DNA from: Parasphingopyxis sp.
GTDB lineage: Bacteria; Pseudomonadota; Alphaproteobacteria; Sphingomonadales; Sphingomonadaceae
NCBI RefSeq assembly: GCF_028279465.1
Contig: NZ_JANQNS010000018.1
Span: 179,919-243,918 of the forward strand
DNA length: 64,000 nucleotides
Reading direction: 5' to 3'
Shown one piece after another: positions 1 to 9,331 of this stretch. The position numbers were made by a program, and so were the translations under genes. How positions within the stretch are numbered: position 1 is the stretch's first letter; the number at the start of each line of letters is the position of its first letter. A model generated the notes under the pieces. It saw only the letters and a program-made list of their open reading frames with translations. It ran no database searches and was not told where the DNA came from.

Positions 1-31
1 CCGAAATGGTCTTTTTCCTCGCTGCGGCCAT
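1..31 (-). CDS. rpmD: partial CDS, probable 50S ribosomal protein L30 (5' end only)
   Basis: Reading leftward from the rpsE stop there is an ATG at 31 (and another in frame at 34) opening a frame MAAARKKTIS that runs off the window edge. The GGAGTAG around the rpsE stop gives an RBS, and its spacing favours the second ATG. Identity rests on the conserved spc gene order (rpsE then rpmD) and a basic N-terminus, so only about ten residues support it. It could be another gene if the order differs. Confidence 0.5.
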   Translation of the reverse strand, partial: MAAARKKTIS

Positions 32-35
32 CATT

Positions 36-1001
36 CTACTCCGTCACCGCCTCGGCTTCCGCCTTGGCTTCTTCGGCGCCGATATCGCCGCGACGGCGCA
101 CGAGTTCGGCGATCTTGAGACCGCGCCGCGCCGCCACCGATTTCGGGCTCGACTGATCCTTGAGCGCCTCGAAGGTCGCCCGGATCATGTTGTAGGGGTT
201 GGACGTACCGACCGACTTGGTCACGACGTCCGCAACGCCCAGGCTTTCGAACACGGCGCGCATCGGACCGCCAGCGATGATGCCGGTACCCGGAGGCGCC
301 GAACGCACGGTGACATTGCCGGCGCCGAACCGGCCCTGGCCGTCATGATGGAGCGTGCGGCCGTCGCGCAGCGGCACGCGCATCATATTCTTCTTCGCAG
401 CGGCCGTCGCCTTCTGGATGGCTTCGGGCACTTCGCGCGCCTTGCCATGGCCGAAGCCAACCCGGCCCTTGCCGTCGCCGACGATCATGAGGGCTGCGAA
501 ACCGAAGCGCTTGCCGCCCTTCACGGTCTTCGAGACGCGGTTGATATGGACGAGCTTCTCGACCAGATCCTCGCCATCATCGTCGCGGCGATTGTCGCGA
601 CCGCGACCACGGCCCCGGCCGCCACCACGTCCACCGCCGCGTCCGCCGCGCGGCGGACGGCTGGTTGCCGTCGTATTCTCGGCCGGCTGGGTGACAGCCT
701 GGACGCTATTTTCTTCCGAAAGCTGCTTTTCCTCGACGAGGGGCGCGGGCACATCGCCTTCGGGCGCAGCGTCGGCGGCAGGCGCAGCCTCTTCAGCCGG
801 CTTCTCTTCAGCTTTGGCGTCTTCAGCCGGAGCCTCCTCAGCCTTCGCCTCTTCGGCGGCCTCTTCAGCTTTGGCTTCGGTGGCTTCCGCCTCAGCCTTG
901 GTTTCCTCGGCTTTAGCTTCTTCCTTCGGGGCTTCTTCCTTGGGGGCCTCTTTCGCCTTGTTTTCTTCGGGCGCGGCGTCCGTCTTCTTGTCGTCAGCCA
1001 T
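36..1001 (-). CDS. rpsE: 30S ribosomal protein S5 with long acidic/RGG N-terminal extension
   Basis: S5 helps form the mRNA entry channel and decoding accuracy site of the 30S subunit. The protein is 321 aa, against roughly 165-170 for a standard S5. The conserved core starts near residue 144 ([19 protein letters not shown]) and includes [18 protein letters not shown] and [15 protein letters not shown]. Residues 1-110 are a Lys/Glu/Ala low-complexity segment. Residues 117-136 are Arg/Gly repeats (RGG-like), then an acidic patch at 139-145. A short Glu/Ala tail ends the protein. It starts with ATG, follows rplR by 2 bases and precedes rpmD. Extended S5 N-termini occur in alphaproteobacteria; this one looks long. 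Confidence 0.97.
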   Translation of the reverse strand: MADDKKTDAAPEENKAKEAPKEEAPKEEAKAEETKAEAEATEAKAEEAAEEAKAEEAPAEDAKAEEKPAEEAAPAADAAPEGDVPAPLVEEKQLSEENSVQAVTQPAENTTATSRPPRGGRGGGRGGGRGRGRGRDNRRDDDGEDLVEKLVHINRVSKTVKGGKRFGFAALMIVGDGKGRVGFGHGKAREVPEAIQKATAAAKKNMMRVPLRDGRTLHHDGQGRFGAGNVTVRSAPPGTGIIAGGPMRAVFESLGVADVVTKSVGTSNPYNMIRATFEALKDQSSPKSVAARRGLKIAELVRRRGDIGAEEAKAEAEAVTE

Positions 1002-1003
1002 GA

Positions 1004-1360
1004 TTAAAACTCCAGTCCGCCGTCGCGGGCGGCATCGGCGAGCGCTTTCACGCGCCCGTGAAACAGAAAGGCGCCGCGATCGAACACGACGCGCTTGACG
1101 CCGGCCTTGACCGCACGCTCGGCGACCCGCTTGCCGACATCGGCAGCGGCTTCGACATTCGCGCCGGTCTTGCCCTTATGCTCGGAATCGAGCGTCGAGG
1201 CGGCGGCGAGCGTCGCGCCCGCTTTGTCGTCGATGACCTGCGCATAGATATGCCGGCCCGACCGGTGGATCGAGAGGCGCGGACGATCGCCAGCCTTGCG
1301 GCGGAGCGCCACGCGGACGCGCTGGCGGCGTTTTTCGAAGGGTGTCATGCGTTTCTTCAT
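1004..1360 (-). CDS. rplR: 50S ribosomal protein L18
   Basis: L18 binds 5S rRNA in the central protuberance of the large subunit. The 118-aa product begins [20 protein letters not shown] and ends [13 protein letters not shown], the normal L18 length and termini. The open frame extends further upstream into rplF in another frame, but the ATG at 1360 is the only start giving a standard L18. It lies 2 bases after the rplF stop, so translation is probably coupled. It sits in spc order between rplF and rpsE. Nothing unusual was seen. Confidence 0.97.
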   Translation of the reverse strand: MKKRMTPFEKRRQRVRVALRRKAGDRPRLSIHRSGRHIYAQVIDDKAGATLAAASTLDSEHKGKTGANVEAAADVGKRVAERAVKAGVKRVVFDRGAFLFHGRVKALADAARDGGLEF

Positions 1361-1362
1361 GG

Positions 1363-1896
1363 CTACTTCTTCTTGCCTTCTTTGCGGAACACATATTCGC
1401 CGCGATATTTGATGCCCTTGCCCTTGTACGGCTCGGGTTTCCGCCATTTGCGGATTTCGGCGGCCACCTGGCCGACCTGCTGCTTGTCGATCCCGCTGAT
1501 CTCGACCGTGGTCTGATCGGGCGTCTTGATATCGATGCCTTCGGGAATGGCGTAATCGACATCGTGGCTGAAACCGAGCTGCAGCTTGAGCGTCTTGCCC
1601 TGCACCTGCGCGCGATAGCCGACGCCGCTGATTTCCAGCGTCTTCGAATAGCCCTCGGTCACGCCTTCGACGAGATTGGCCGCCAGCGTGCGCTGCATGC
1701 CCCAATAGGAGCGGGCGCGGCGCGTGTCATTGGCCGGCACGATCTGAATCTCGCCATCTTCAACCTTGCAATCGACATCGTCGGACACGGTCATCGACAG
1801 AGTGCCCTTGGGCCCTTTGACGCTGAGCTCGCTGCCCTGAATTTCAGCGGTGACGCCATCGGGAAGCGCAACCGGCTTTTTTCCGATCCGGCTCAT
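1363..1896 (-). CDS. rplF: 50S ribosomal protein L6
   Basis: L6 lies near the GTPase-associated centre and supports elongation-factor binding. The product is 177 aa, starting [15 protein letters not shown], with the two-domain L6 repeat and the conserved C-terminal segment [16 protein letters not shown] followed by a basic tail. Length is normal. The ATG at 1896 is separated by one base from the rpsH stop codon. The open frame continues upstream inside rpsH, but only this start gives the family N-terminus. Confidence 0.97.
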   Translation of the reverse strand: MSRIGKKPVALPDGVTAEIQGSELSVKGPKGTLSMTVSDDVDCKVEDGEIQIVPANDTRRARSYWGMQRTLAANLVEGVTEGYSKTLEISGVGYRAQVQGKTLKLQLGFSHDVDYAIPEGIDIKTPDQTTVEISGIDKQQVGQVAAEIRKWRKPEPYKGKGIKYRGEYVFRKEGKKK

Positions 1897-1897
1897 T

Positions 1898-2293
1898 TTA
1901 GAATACCTCCGCCAGCACTTCGCCGCCGACATTCTGCTCGCGCGCTTCCGCATCGGAGAGCACGCCGCGCGGCGTCGAGACGATGGTGATGCCAAGGCCG
2001 TTGCGCACCCGCGGCAGATCTTTCGATCCGCTGTAGACGCGGCGGCCCGGGGTCGAGACGCGCGCCAGATGCTGGATGGCCGGCTGGCCTTCGAAATATT
2101 TGAGTTCGATCCGGAGGCCCTTGTGCTTGCCCAGCTCTTCTTCGCTGTAGCCGCGAATGAAACCTTCGCGCTGCAGCACTTCGAGAACGCGGGCACGCAG
2201 CTTCGAAGCCGGGCTCGTCACCGAGTCCTTCTTCGCCTGCTGGCCGTTACGGATGCGGGTGAGCATATCACCCAGGGGATCGGTCATCGACAT
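1898..2293 (-). CDS. rpsH: 30S ribosomal protein S8
   Basis: S8 is a primary 16S rRNA-binding protein; in Escherichia coli it represses the spc operon by binding near rplE. The product is 131 aa, [18 protein letters not shown], ending [20 protein letters not shown]. Normal length. The first ATG (2293) and the third codon are both Met; family N-termini favour the first. It sits between rpsN and rplF with almost no spacer. Whether S8 autoregulation operates here cannot be told from the sequence. Confidence 0.97.
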   Translation of the reverse strand: MSMTDPLGDMLTRIRNGQQAKKDSVTSPASKLRARVLEVLQREGFIRGYSEEELGKHKGLRIELKYFEGQPAIQHLARVSTPGRRVYSGSKDLPRVRNGLGITIVSTPRGVLSDAEAREQNVGGEVLAEVF

Positions 2294-2307
2294 ATCCTAT
2301 GCTCCCC

Positions 2308-2613
2308 CTACCAGCTCGACTTCGTCACGCCGGGGATCAGGCCCTTATTGGCCAGATCGCGGAGTGCGATGCGCGAGAGTTTGAACTTGCGGTAATAGCC
2401 GCGCGGACGGCCCGAGAGCTCGCACCGGTTACGGATGCGGGTCGGGTTCGCGTTGCGCGGAATTTCCGCCATTTTAAGGCGCGCCATCAGCCGCTCGTTA
2501 TCGTCGAGCGACTTGTCGTTCGCTATTGCCTTCAGCTTGGCGTATTTGGCCGCATATTTCTTGGCCATACGCTTGCGCTTTTCATTCCGGTTGATGGAAC
2601 TCAGTTTCGCCAT
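2308..2613 (-). CDS. rpsN: 30S ribosomal protein S14 (zinc-free type)
   Basis: S14 binds in the 30S head. The 101-aa protein is the long form lacking the CxxC zinc motifs: only one Cys is present ([20 protein letters not shown]). It contains the conserved [11 protein letters not shown] terminus. It lies between rplE and rpsH in normal spc order. No oddity was seen. Confidence 0.97.
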   Translation of the reverse strand: MAKLSSINRNEKRKRMAKKYAAKYAKLKAIANDKSLDDNERLMARLKMAEIPRNANPTRIRNRCELSGRPRGYYRKFKLSRIALRDLANKGLIPGVTKSSW

Positions 2614-2651
2614 GACTTAAGTTCTCGCTCCTTGTTGCGAGAAGGATTGGC

Positions 2652-3251
2652 TTACGCCGCTTCCTTCTGCTCTTCGTTATCGGTTTCCGTGTCGTCGCTT
2701 TCCGGCGGGAAAGGGAAGTTGAACAGCCGCAGCAGCTCGCGCGCTTCCTCATCCGTCTCCGCCGTCGTCGTCACGATCACGTCCATGCCGCGCACTTCGT
2801 CGACATCGTCATATTTGATCTCGGGGAACACCATCTGCTCTTTGAGACCCATCGCGAAATTGCCGCGCCCGTCGAAACTCTTCGGGTTCAGGCCGCGAAA
2901 GTCGCGCACCCGCGGCAGCGCAATTGTCACGAGCCGGTCGACAAATTCGAACATCCGGTCGCCGCGCAGCGTGACCTTGCAGCCGATCGGCATGCCTTCG
3001 CGCAGCTTGAAGCCGGCGATGGATTTCTTCGCGAGCGTGATCACGGGCTTCTGGCCGGCGATCTTCTCCATTTCCTCGACCGCCTTCTGAACGCGCTTCT
3101 TGTCGTCCACCGCCTTGCCGACACCCATATTGATGACGATCTTTTCCAGGCGCGGGACCTGCATCGGATTTTTGTAACCGAACTTGTCCGTCATCGCCTT
3201 GACGATGCGGTCCTTATATTCGGTGCGCATGCGTGGCGTATAATCAGCCAT
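2652..3251 (-). CDS. rplE: 50S ribosomal protein L5 with acidic C-terminal tail
   Basis: L5 binds 5S rRNA and contacts P-site tRNA and the small-subunit head. The product is 199 aa, against about 179 for a standard L5. The core is intact ([40 protein letters not shown]). After the normal end ([10 protein letters not shown]) there is an extra segment of roughly 18 residues rich in Asp/Glu ([17 protein letters not shown]). It overlaps the 3' end of rplX by 8 bases, so translation is coupled. Confidence 0.97.
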   Translation of the reverse strand: MADYTPRMRTEYKDRIVKAMTDKFGYKNPMQVPRLEKIVINMGVGKAVDDKKRVQKAVEEMEKIAGQKPVITLAKKSIAGFKLREGMPIGCKVTLRGDRMFEFVDRLVTIALPRVRDFRGLNPKSFDGRGNFAMGLKEQMVFPEIKYDDVDEVRGMDVIVTTTAETDEEARELLRLFNFPFPPESDDTETDNEEQKEAA

Positions 3252-3564
3252 CGATAGTCTCCCCGGAACGCGTTGCGACGCGAACCTTCTTTCCGTCCTT
3301 GTCGGTCTCGAACCGGACCCGGGTCGGTTTGCCGGTCTTCGGGTCTTCGAGCGCGACGTTCGAAATGTGCAGCGGCGCTTCGGTGCGTTCGATGCCGCCC
3401 TGCGGGTTCTGCTGGGTCGGCTTGCGGTGACGCGCGTGAATATTCACGCCATCGACGACCACCTTGTCCGCCTTCGGCAGAACCTTGGTCACCTTGCCGT
3501 GCTGGCCCTTATTCTTGCCGGCCAGAATGACGACCGTGTCGCCCTTTTTGATCTTGGCTGCCAT
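3244..3564 (-). CDS. rplX: 50S ribosomal protein L24
   Basis: L24 is an assembly-initiating protein near the exit tunnel. The product is 106 aa and begins [20 protein letters not shown], the KOW motif. It continues [19 protein letters not shown] and [20 protein letters not shown]. The frame is open upstream into rplN, but the ATG at 3564 gives the family start and normal length. It lies 2 bases after the rplN stop and overlaps rplE by 8 bases. Confidence 0.97.
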   Translation of the reverse strand: MAAKIKKGDTVVILAGKNKGQHGKVTKVLPKADKVVVDGVNIHARHRKPTQQNPQGGIERTEAPLHISNVALEDPKTGKPTRVRFETDKDGKKVRVATRSGETIDG

Positions 3565-3566
3565 GA

Positions 3567-3935
3567 CTAGAGAACCTCCGGTGCCAGGCTGACGATTTTC
3601 ATGTGACGCGCAGCGCGCAGCTCGCGCACGACGGGTCCGAAGATACGCGTACCGATCGGCTCCTTGTTCGCGTTGACGAGTACCGCCGCATTGCTGTCGA
3701 AACGGATCGTCGAACCGTCGGGACGCTTCACATCCTTGCGGGTGCGCACGATCACGGCGCGATGAACATCGCCCTTCTTGACCTTGCCGCGCGGCGCCGC
3801 TTCCTTGATCGAGACGACGATAATGTCGCCCACGGTCGCAGTGCGGCGCTTCGAGCCGCCCAGCACCTTGATGCACTGAACGCGCTTGGCGCCGCTATTA
3901 TCGGCGACGTCGAGAACTGACTGCATCTGGATCAT
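3567..3935 (-). CDS. rplN: 50S ribosomal protein L14
   Basis: L14 forms part of the subunit interface. The product is 122 aa, beginning [20 protein letters not shown] and ending [11 protein letters not shown], standard throughout. An AAGGAA RBS lies about 9 bases before the ATG. Unlike its neighbours it is separated from the upstream gene rpsQ by a 172-base spacer holding a strong hairpin and a repeat fragment (see those entries), so it may have its own processing or expression control. Confidence 0.97.
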   Translation of the reverse strand: MIQMQSVLDVADNSGAKRVQCIKVLGGSKRRTATVGDIIVVSIKEAAPRGKVKKGDVHRAVIVRTRKDVKRPDGSTIRFDSNAAVLVNANKEPIGTRIFGPVVRELRAARHMKIVSLAPEVL

Positions 3936-3994
3936 CGATCCGTTCCTTCTTTAAATCCTCACCGAAGTGAGGGGCTAAACTTCAACTTCCGTCT

Positions 3995-4032
3995 GGGCTT
4001 CAGCGACCATAGGATGGTCGCTCACGAAGCCC
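3995..4032. repeat. compound hairpin inside the spc operon (rpsQ-rplN gap)
   Basis: Outer arms GGGCTTC (3995-4001) and GAAGCCC (4026-4032) enclose an inner perfect 9-bp stem AGCGACCAT / ATGGTCGCT (4002-4010 / 4014-4022) with a 3-base loop. No T-tract follows in the operon direction, so it does not look like an intrinsic terminator. It could be an RNA-stability or processing element. Confidence 0.75.
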
Positions 4033-4072
4033 TGCCCTTTTCTTCCGCTCCCTCTCAAAAAGAGAAGAACAA

Positions 4073-4098
4073 CCCTTCGACAAGCTCAGGGTAAGCGG
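4073..4098 (+). repeat. partial copy of the CTTCGACARGCTCAGG palindromic repeat
   Basis: The stretch reads CCTTCGACAAGCTCAGGG and then TAAGCGG. It resembles one arm of the 28-bp perfect inverted repeat at 45306-45377 (CCTTCGACAGGCTCAGGA, TAACGG). Only one arm is present here, just downstream of rpsQ. Such sequences are dispersed intergenic repeats in sphingomonads as far as I recall. Confidence 0.7.
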
Positions 4099-4107
4099 AC
4101 GTATTTG

Positions 4108-4461
4108 TTACGCCTTTTCCTTGGCTTCCGCCTCGGCCTTCGGCTCTTCCTCGCGCGCCGCTTCGAGATCGACGGCATCGGTTTCGGCGATGTCGATCTT
4201 TTCGACATGCTTCGGCGCGGCGCCGGCTTCGACCCGATCGAGAACTTTCCAGGTCTTCAGCTTCGAAATCGGCTTTGTTTCCTCGATCCGCACCGTCTCG
4301 CCGATGCCGAACTCGTTCTTCTCGTCATGGGCGTGGTATTTTTTCGACCGCCGGATGATCTTGCCGTACAGAGGGTGTTTCACCTTCCGCTCGACTTTCA
4401 CGACCACCGTCTTGTCGGTCTTGTCCGACACCACCATCCCGGTCAGCACGCGCTTGGGCAT
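4108..4461 (-). CDS. rpsQ: 30S ribosomal protein S17 with C-terminal acidic extension
   Basis: S17 is a primary 16S rRNA binder (OB fold). The core [20 protein letters not shown] through [19 protein letters not shown] occupies residues 1-76. The protein is 117 aa instead of the usual 80-90 because residues 80-117 form an Ala/Glu/Lys-rich tail ([14 protein letters not shown] at the end). The tail resembles the low-complexity parts of S5, L5 and L3 in the same operons. It follows rpmC by 13 bases and is followed by an unusually long spacer. Confidence 0.97.
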   Translation of the reverse strand: MPKRVLTGMVVSDKTDKTVVVKVERKVKHPLYGKIIRRSKKYHAHDEKNEFGIGETVRIEETKPISKLKTWKVLDRVEAGAAPKHVEKIDIAETDAVDLEAAREEEPKAEAEAKEKA

Positions 4462-4474
4462 TGCAATAAACTCC

Positions 4475-4687
4475 TTAAGCCTGTTCGGCCGTCGCGCGCG
4501 CGCGCTCAGCCTGCAGGGTCTTGATACGGGCGATCGTCTTCCGGACCTCGGTCACCCGGGCCGGATTTTCGAGCTGGTTCGTCGCCGACTGGAAGCGCAG
4601 GTTGAACTGCTCGCGCTTCAGGTCGGCCAGATCCGCCGCCAGCTCGTCGTCATTCTTGACCCGAAGGTCTTCGATTGGCCGTGCCAT
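4475..4687 (-). CDS. rpmC: 50S ribosomal protein L29
   Basis: L29 sits at the polypeptide exit site near the trigger factor and SRP docking surface. The 70-aa product starts [20 protein letters not shown] and contains [20 protein letters not shown], the signature region. Normal length. It lies 12 bases downstream of rplP with an AGGAGGCACGAG-type RBS, in standard S10 operon order. Confidence 0.97.
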   Translation of the reverse strand: MARPIEDLRVKNDDELAADLADLKREQFNLRFQSATNQLENPARVTEVRKTIARIKTLQAERARATAEQA

Positions 4688-4699
4688 CGCTCGTGCCTC

Positions 4700-5122
4700 C
4701 TAGTAAATCGACTCACCAAAGCGGGCGACCACCTTGGTTTTGATCGGCAGCTTCTCGGCCGCGCGCTCGAACGCCGTACGCGCGAGCGGGCCGGGAACGC
4801 CGTCCAGTTCAAACAGAATCCGGCCCGGCTTGACGCGGGCCGCCCAATATTCGGGCGAGCCCTTGCCCTTACCCTGGCGGACTTCGGCCGGCTTCTTCGA
4901 GACCGGCACATCCGGGAACACGCGGATCCACAACCGGCCCTGACGGCGGATGTGGCGCGTGATCGCACGGCGAGCCGCTTCGATCTGGCGCGCGGTGATC
5001 CGCTCCGGCTCCAGGGCCTTGAGGCCGAAAGCGCCGAAATTCAGGTCCGTGCCGCCGGGCGCATTGCCCTTGATCCGGCCCTTGAAAGCCTTGCGGAACT
5101 TGGTGCGTTTGGGTTGCAGCAT
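4700..5122 (-). CDS. rplP: 50S ribosomal protein L16
   Basis: L16 organises the A-site tRNA and the peptidyl-transferase region. The product is 140 aa, starting [20 protein letters not shown], with the [20 protein letters not shown] and [15 protein letters not shown] motifs. Normal length. It lies 25 bases after rpsC with a GGAAGG RBS, in S10 operon order rpsC-rplP-rpmC. Confidence 0.97.
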   Translation of the reverse strand: MLQPKRTKFRKAFKGRIKGNAPGGTDLNFGAFGLKALEPERITARQIEAARRAITRHIRRQGRLWIRVFPDVPVSKKPAEVRQGKGKGSPEYWAARVKPGRILFELDGVPGPLARTAFERAAEKLPIKTKVVARFGESIY

Positions 5123-5147
5123 CGTGCCGTACCTTCCTCAAAAACTC

Positions 5148-5846
5148 TTAGCGCTGCGCCGGGCGCACGCCCGAAGTCTGCGCTTCGACCATCAGCCGGT
5201 CCTGCGCCGTCGGATCATGGGCCATGATTTCGCCCTTGAAGATCCAGCATTTCACGCCGCACACGCCATAGGCGGTGTGGGCGGAAACCTCGGCATAATC
5301 GACATTGGCGCGCAGCGTGTGCAGCGGCACCCGGCCTTCGCGATACCATTCGACGCGCGCGATTTCCGCGCCGCCGAGACGGCCGCCACAAGTGATCTTG
5401 ATGCCTTCCGCACCCAGGCGCAGCGCCGACTGAACGGCGCGCTTCATGGCGCGGCGGAACGCGATCCGGCGCTCGAGCTGATCGGCGACCGACTGGGCGA
5501 CCAGACGGGCATCGACTTCGGGCTTGCGGATTTCGACGATGTTCAGCGAGACGTCGCTGTCCGTCATCTCGCCGAGCTTCTTGCGCAGCTTTTCGATGTC
5601 CGCGCCCTTCTTGCCGATGATGACACCGGGGCGGGCGGCATAGACCGAAATACGGCACAGTTTCGCCGGACGCTCGATCACGACCTTGGAAATCGCGGCC
5701 TGCGGCACCGTTTCCATGATGAACTTGCGGATCTTGAGATCTTCCATCAGCAGCCGGCCATATTCATGGCCTTCGGCGTACCAGCGGCTGTCCCAGGTCC
5801 GGTTGATCTGGAGGCGCATGCCTATCGGGTTGGATTTATGACCCAT
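5148..5846 (-). CDS. rpsC: 30S ribosomal protein S3
   Basis: S3 forms the mRNA entry site with S4 and S5. The 232-aa product begins [20 protein letters not shown] and contains the KH domain segment [18 protein letters not shown] and the C-terminal domain [19 protein letters not shown]. Normal length. Its ATG shares one base with the rplV stop (TAATG arrangement), so it is translationally coupled. Confidence 0.97.
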   Translation of the reverse strand: MGHKSNPIGMRLQINRTWDSRWYAEGHEYGRLLMEDLKIRKFIMETVPQAAISKVVIERPAKLCRISVYAARPGVIIGKKGADIEKLRKKLGEMTDSDVSLNIVEIRKPEVDARLVAQSVADQLERRIAFRRAMKRAVQSALRLGAEGIKITCGGRLGGAEIARVEWYREGRVPLHTLRANVDYAEVSAHTAYGVCGVKCWIFKGEIMAHDPTAQDRLMVEAQTSGVRPAQR

Positions 5847-6223
5847 TACGCGTCTTCCTCTTCACGAACGACAATGCGGATGCGGCTGAACGGCTTGACG
5901 ATCCGGGCCGAGCGGCCACGGGCGCGGGCGCGCCAGCGCTTCATCGTCATACGCTTGCCGACACTCGCCTCGCTAACGACCAGCGCGTCGATGTCGAGAT
6001 TATGGTTGTTCTCCGCATTGGCGATCGCCGACTGCAGAACCTTCTTCACGTCGACCGCCATGGCACGCTTGGAGAAGGAGAGCACGTTCAACGCCTCTTC
6101 CGCCTTCTTGCCGCGGATCAGACCGGCGACGAGATTGAGCTTCTGCGCGGAGCCGCGGATCGAATTGCCGACCGCGAACGCCTCATTCTCTTCGACGCGA
6201 CGGGGATTAGCCTGCTTACCCAT
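5846..6223 (-). CDS. rplV: 50S ribosomal protein L22
   Basis: L22 lines the exit tunnel with its extended beta-hairpin. The product is 125 aa. It has a short leader ([17 protein letters not shown]), then the family core [20 protein letters not shown] and the hairpin region [20 protein letters not shown]. It ends VVREEEDA. The macrolide-contact hairpin looks normal. It overlaps rpsC by one base. Confidence 0.97.
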   Translation of the reverse strand: MGKQANPRRVEENEAFAVGNSIRGSAQKLNLVAGLIRGKKAEEALNVLSFSKRAMAVDVKKVLQSAIANAENNHNLDIDALVVSEASVGKRMTMKRWRARARGRSARIVKPFSRIRIVVREEEDA

Positions 6224-6225
6224 GA

Positions 6226-6498
6226 CTAGCGCCCTTTCTTGTCGGCCATATGGCCGGGGAAGTAGCGGGTCGGGGCGAACTCGCCGAGCTTGTGCCCGAC
6301 CATGTCCTCATTCACCGAAACCGGCACGAACTTGCGGCCATTATAAACGTTGAAGGTCAGGCCGACGAACTGCGGCAGGATCGTCGAACGGCGCGACCAG
6401 GTCTTGATCGGCTTGTTCGAATTTTCTTCCTGCGCCGTTTCGGCTTTCTTCAGGAGATGCAGGTCTACAAACGGACCTTTCCATACGGACCGGGCCAT
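6226..6498 (-). CDS. rpsS: 30S ribosomal protein S19
   Basis: S19 lies in the 30S head and contacts S13. The 90-aa product begins [20 protein letters not shown] and includes [20 protein letters not shown] and [15 protein letters not shown]. Normal length. It lies between rplB and rplV, 2 bases from each, as in other S10 operons. Confidence 0.97.
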   Translation of the reverse strand: MARSVWKGPFVDLHLLKKAETAQEENSNKPIKTWSRRSTILPQFVGLTFNVYNGRKFVPVSVNEDMVGHKLGEFAPTRYFPGHMADKKGR

Positions 6499-6500
6499 GA

Positions 6501-7340
6501 CTACCTCTTCTTCTTCTTGTGCCGCGAACGGATGATCATTTTGTTCGAGGCAGCCTTGGGATTGCGGGTGCGGGCGCCCTTGGTCGGCTTGCCGGTCGGC
6601 GACACCGGATGGCGGCCGCCCGACGTCTTGCCTTCACCACCGCCATGCGGGTGATCGACCGGGTTCTTGGCGACACCGCGGGTGAGCGGCTTCTTGCCGC
6701 GCCAGCGGTTGCGCCCGGCCTTGGCGAAATAGGTGTTCGCATTGTCCGGGTTCGAAACCGCGCCGACTGTGCCCATGCAATTGGCCGGAATATAGCGCTG
6801 TTCGCCTGACTTGAGACGCACCATCACCATGCCGCGATCACGGCCGACGATCTGCACGTACGTACCTGCGGCACGGGCGATCTGCCCGCCCTTACCCGGG
6901 CGCATCTCGATATTGTGGCAGATCGTGCCGACCGGCATCTGGCCGAGCAGCATGGCGTTGCCGGGCTTGGTATCGACCTTTTCGCCCGCGATGACAGTAT
7001 CGCCGACATCGAGCCGCTGCGGCGCGATGATATAGGCGAGTTCGTCATCGGCATATTTGATGAGCGCGATGAACGCCGAGCGGTTCGGATCATATTCGAT
7101 CCGCTCGACCGTCGCTTCCACGTCCCATTTGCGCCGCTTGAAATCGACCTTGCGATACTTCTGCTTGTGGCCGCCGCCGATGCCGCGCGAGGTGACATGG
7201 CCCATATTGTTGCGGCCGCCGGTCTTGCGCTTGCCTTCGACAAGCGACTTGACCGGACCGCCCTTATGCAAGCCCGACTTGTCGACGATGACGAGATGGC
7301 GCCGGCCAGGGCTCGTCGGTTTGGCTGATTTGAGTGCCAT
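6501..7340 (-). CDS. rplB: 50S ribosomal protein L2
   Basis: L2 is required for subunit association and peptidyl-transferase activity. The 279-aa product starts [20 protein letters not shown] and contains [20 protein letters not shown] and the peptidyl-transferase-linked segment [20 protein letters not shown]. It ends in a basic tail. Normal length. It follows rplW by 3 bases. No oddity was seen. Confidence 0.98.
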   Translation of the reverse strand: MALKSAKPTSPGRRHLVIVDKSGLHKGGPVKSLVEGKRKTGGRNNMGHVTSRGIGGGHKQKYRKVDFKRRKWDVEATVERIEYDPNRSAFIALIKYADDELAYIIAPQRLDVGDTVIAGEKVDTKPGNAMLLGQMPVGTICHNIEMRPGKGGQIARAAGTYVQIVGRDRGMVMVRLKSGEQRYIPANCMGTVGAVSNPDNANTYFAKAGRNRWRGKKPLTRGVAKNPVDHPHGGGEGKTSGGRHPVSPTGKPTKGARTRNPKAASNKMIIRSRHKKKKR

Positions 7341-7343
7341 CGC

Positions 7344-7655
7344 TTAGATCCCCGTCGTCACATCAATGGAGTCGCCATCGGCAAGCGTGACGACCGCCTT
7401 TTTGAGGTCCGTGCGCCGATAGGGCAGACCCCGCCAGCGCTTCGACTTGCCCTTCTGGACCAGCGTGTTGACCTTCGTCACCTTGACGTCGAACAGGGCT
7501 TCCACCGCTGCTTTGATCGCCGGTTTCGTCGCGTCCTTGCTGACCTGGAACACAACTGCGTTATGCTCACCGAGCAGCGTCGATTTTTCGGTAATGTGCG
7601 GGCCCTTGATCACGTCATAATGCTCAAGAGCAACCACTGGTTTCTTTTTAGCCAT
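7344..7655 (-). CDS. rplW: 50S ribosomal protein L23
   Basis: L23 forms the docking site for trigger factor and SRP at the tunnel exit. The product is 103 aa and includes [20 protein letters not shown] and the conserved [20 protein letters not shown] region. Normal length. Its start overlaps the rplD 3' end by 8 bases, implying coupled translation. Confidence 0.97.
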   Translation of the reverse strand: MAKKKPVVALEHYDVIKGPHITEKSTLLGEHNAVVFQVSKDATKPAIKAAVEALFDVKVTKVNTLVQKGKSKRWRGLPYRRTDLKKAVVTLADGDSIDVTTGI

Positions 7656-8274
7656 TGAAGCGCGCCTCCAGCTGTTCGACCGCTGCGCGGGTCAGAACCA
7701 ACGTTTCATGGTTCAGGATGTCGTACACATTCGCGCCCATCGCCGGCATCACGTCGACGCCAACGATATTGGCCGACGCCTTGCGGAAATTGTCATTCAC
7801 GGCTTCGCCATCGATGACCAACGCCGACTTGCCGAGGCCGAGCTTGTCGAAATGGCCCTTGAGCGCTTTCGTCTTCGCGTCCTTGAGATCGATATTCTCG
7901 ACGACGATCAGATTGTCGTTCTTGGCTTTGGCCGACAGCGCCATCTTCAGGCCGAGCGCGCGAACCTTCTTGTTCAGCGACGGATTGAAATCGCGCTTGC
8001 GGGGGCCGTGGGCCTTGCCGCCGCCGACGAAGATCGGGGCGCGCCGCGAGCCGTGACGGGCGGTGCCGCCGCCCTTCTGCTTGCCGTATTTCTTACCCGT
8101 GCGATTGACGTCCGAACGCTCCTGCGCGGCACGCGCCGTCGGCCGGCGCTTTTCGAGCTGCCAGTTGACGACACGGTGCAGGATGTCCGCGCGCGGATTG
8201 ATACCGAAAATCTCGTCCTTGAGATCGATATCGCCTTTCGCTTTCGCGTCCAGGGTTTTGACCTTGAGCTTCAT
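7648..8274 (-). CDS. rplD: 50S ribosomal protein L4
   Basis: L4 lines the exit tunnel, and in gammaproteobacteria it also represses its own operon. The 208-aa product includes [20 protein letters not shown] (the tunnel loop) and [20 protein letters not shown]. Normal length. It overlaps rplW by 8 bases and follows rplC by 3 bases. No E. coli-like S10 leader was recognised upstream, so L4-mediated control is not supported here. Confidence 0.97.
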   Translation of the reverse strand: MKLKVKTLDAKAKGDIDLKDEIFGINPRADILHRVVNWQLEKRRPTARAAQERSDVNRTGKKYGKQKGGGTARHGSRRAPIFVGGGKAHGPRKRDFNPSLNKKVRALGLKMALSAKAKNDNLIVVENIDLKDAKTKALKGHFDKLGLGKSALVIDGEAVNDNFRKASANIVGVDVMPAMGANVYDILNHETLVLTRAAVEQLEARFNG

Positions 8275-8277
8275 GGC

Positions 8278-9138
8278 TTAGCTTTCCTTCTGCTCGTCGT
8301 CGCCGCCATCGGACGCTTTGTCTTCGGCGGGCGCTTCGGTTTCAGCAGGGGTTTCAGCGGCGGCCGCTTCGATTTCGGCATCCGTCGGGCCGGTATCGAC
8401 CTCCTGAACGGCGCCTTCTTCGATCATGCCGGCCGGCGCGTCTTCGGTCGCCGTTTCATCGGCGTTGCGGCGCAGGCCACCCGGGATCGGCGCATCTTCG
8501 TGCAGCGGAACTTTCACGGCGTCATTGACGATCAGCCACGCGCCCTTGTGACCCGGCACCGATCCCTTGATGAAGATCAGACCGCGGGCCGCATCGGTGC
8601 GGACGACTTCGAGATTCTGCTGGGTGCGCTGACGGTCGCCCATATGGCCGGCCATCTTCTTGTTCTTGAACACCTTGCCTGGGTCCTGACGGTTACCCGT
8701 CGAACCGTGCGAGCGGTGCGAGATCGAAACGCCGTGCGTCGCGCGCAGACCGCCAAAGCCGTGCCGCTTCATGGCGCCGGCAAATCCCTTACCCTGCGTC
8801 TGACCCGTCACGTCGACAATCTGACCGGCGACAAAATGATCGGCGGTCAGCGTCGCGCCGACCGGCAGAAGCGCATCTTCGTCGACGCGGAATTCCACGA
8901 CCCGCGCCTTCGGTTCGACCTCATTCTTCGCGAAATGGCCCCGGACCGGCTTCGAAACATTCTTCGCCTTGCGAGCGCCCGCGCCGAGCTGGACAGCGGT
9001 ATAGCCGTCACGCTCTTTCTCGCGGACCGACACGACCTGACAATCGTCCAGCTGCAGGACGGTAACCGGCACATGCCGACCGTCCGCCTGGAACAGGCGC
9101 GTCATTCCCATCTTCTTCGCGATAACGCCACTGCGCAT
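8278..9138 (-). CDS. rplC: 50S ribosomal protein L3 with long acidic C-terminal tail
   Basis: L3 starts 50S assembly and reaches the peptidyl-transferase centre. The start at 9138 ([20 protein letters not shown]) follows a GGAGA RBS; an in-frame extension upstream lacks one. The core includes [16 protein letters not shown] and ends near [14 protein letters not shown], at about residue 215. The protein is 286 aa against about 205-215 usually. The last 65-70 residues are Asp/Glu/Ala-rich (for example [19 protein letters not shown]) and predicted disordered. Confidence 0.97.
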   Translation of the reverse strand: MRSGVIAKKMGMTRLFQADGRHVPVTVLQLDDCQVVSVREKERDGYTAVQLGAGARKAKNVSKPVRGHFAKNEVEPKARVVEFRVDEDALLPVGATLTADHFVAGQIVDVTGQTQGKGFAGAMKRHGFGGLRATHGVSISHRSHGSTGNRQDPGKVFKNKKMAGHMGDRQRTQQNLEVVRTDAARGLIFIKGSVPGHKGAWLIVNDAVKVPLHEDAPIPGGLRRNADETATEDAPAGMIEEGAVQEVDTGPTDAEIEAAAAETPAETEAPAEDKASDGGDDEQKES

Positions 9139-9331
9139 CACTGTACGTCTCCTCAACAGAGGCCCACCGCACAATCGCAGCGGGCATGATCAACCCGAAT
9201 TTTCCATGCATCGCCCCGTCCGGGCTGAGTGCTACACAGGCAAAAGCCTGCAGAGCTGACGGGGGACGCAGACCACAGCATTGCTGCGCGGTATCCCAAT
9301 TTGTGGCCACCCCGATGGAGCGGCGCGCCGG
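9139..9331 (-). other. 193-base rpsJ-rplC spacer with small hairpin
   Basis: This is the longest gap in the S10 operon. It holds no convincing ORF. A 5-bp hairpin CAGGC-AAAA-GCCTG lies at 9237-9250, and the rplC RBS (GGAGA) is near 9147-9151. It could be a leader controlling rplC and the downstream genes; no known riboswitch or ribosomal leader was recognised. Confidence 0.5.

Noticed and set aside
9147..9330. A gammaproteobacterial S10 leader (L4-binding) before rplC
   Set aside because: Position is after rpsJ, and no matching hairpin set was recognised.
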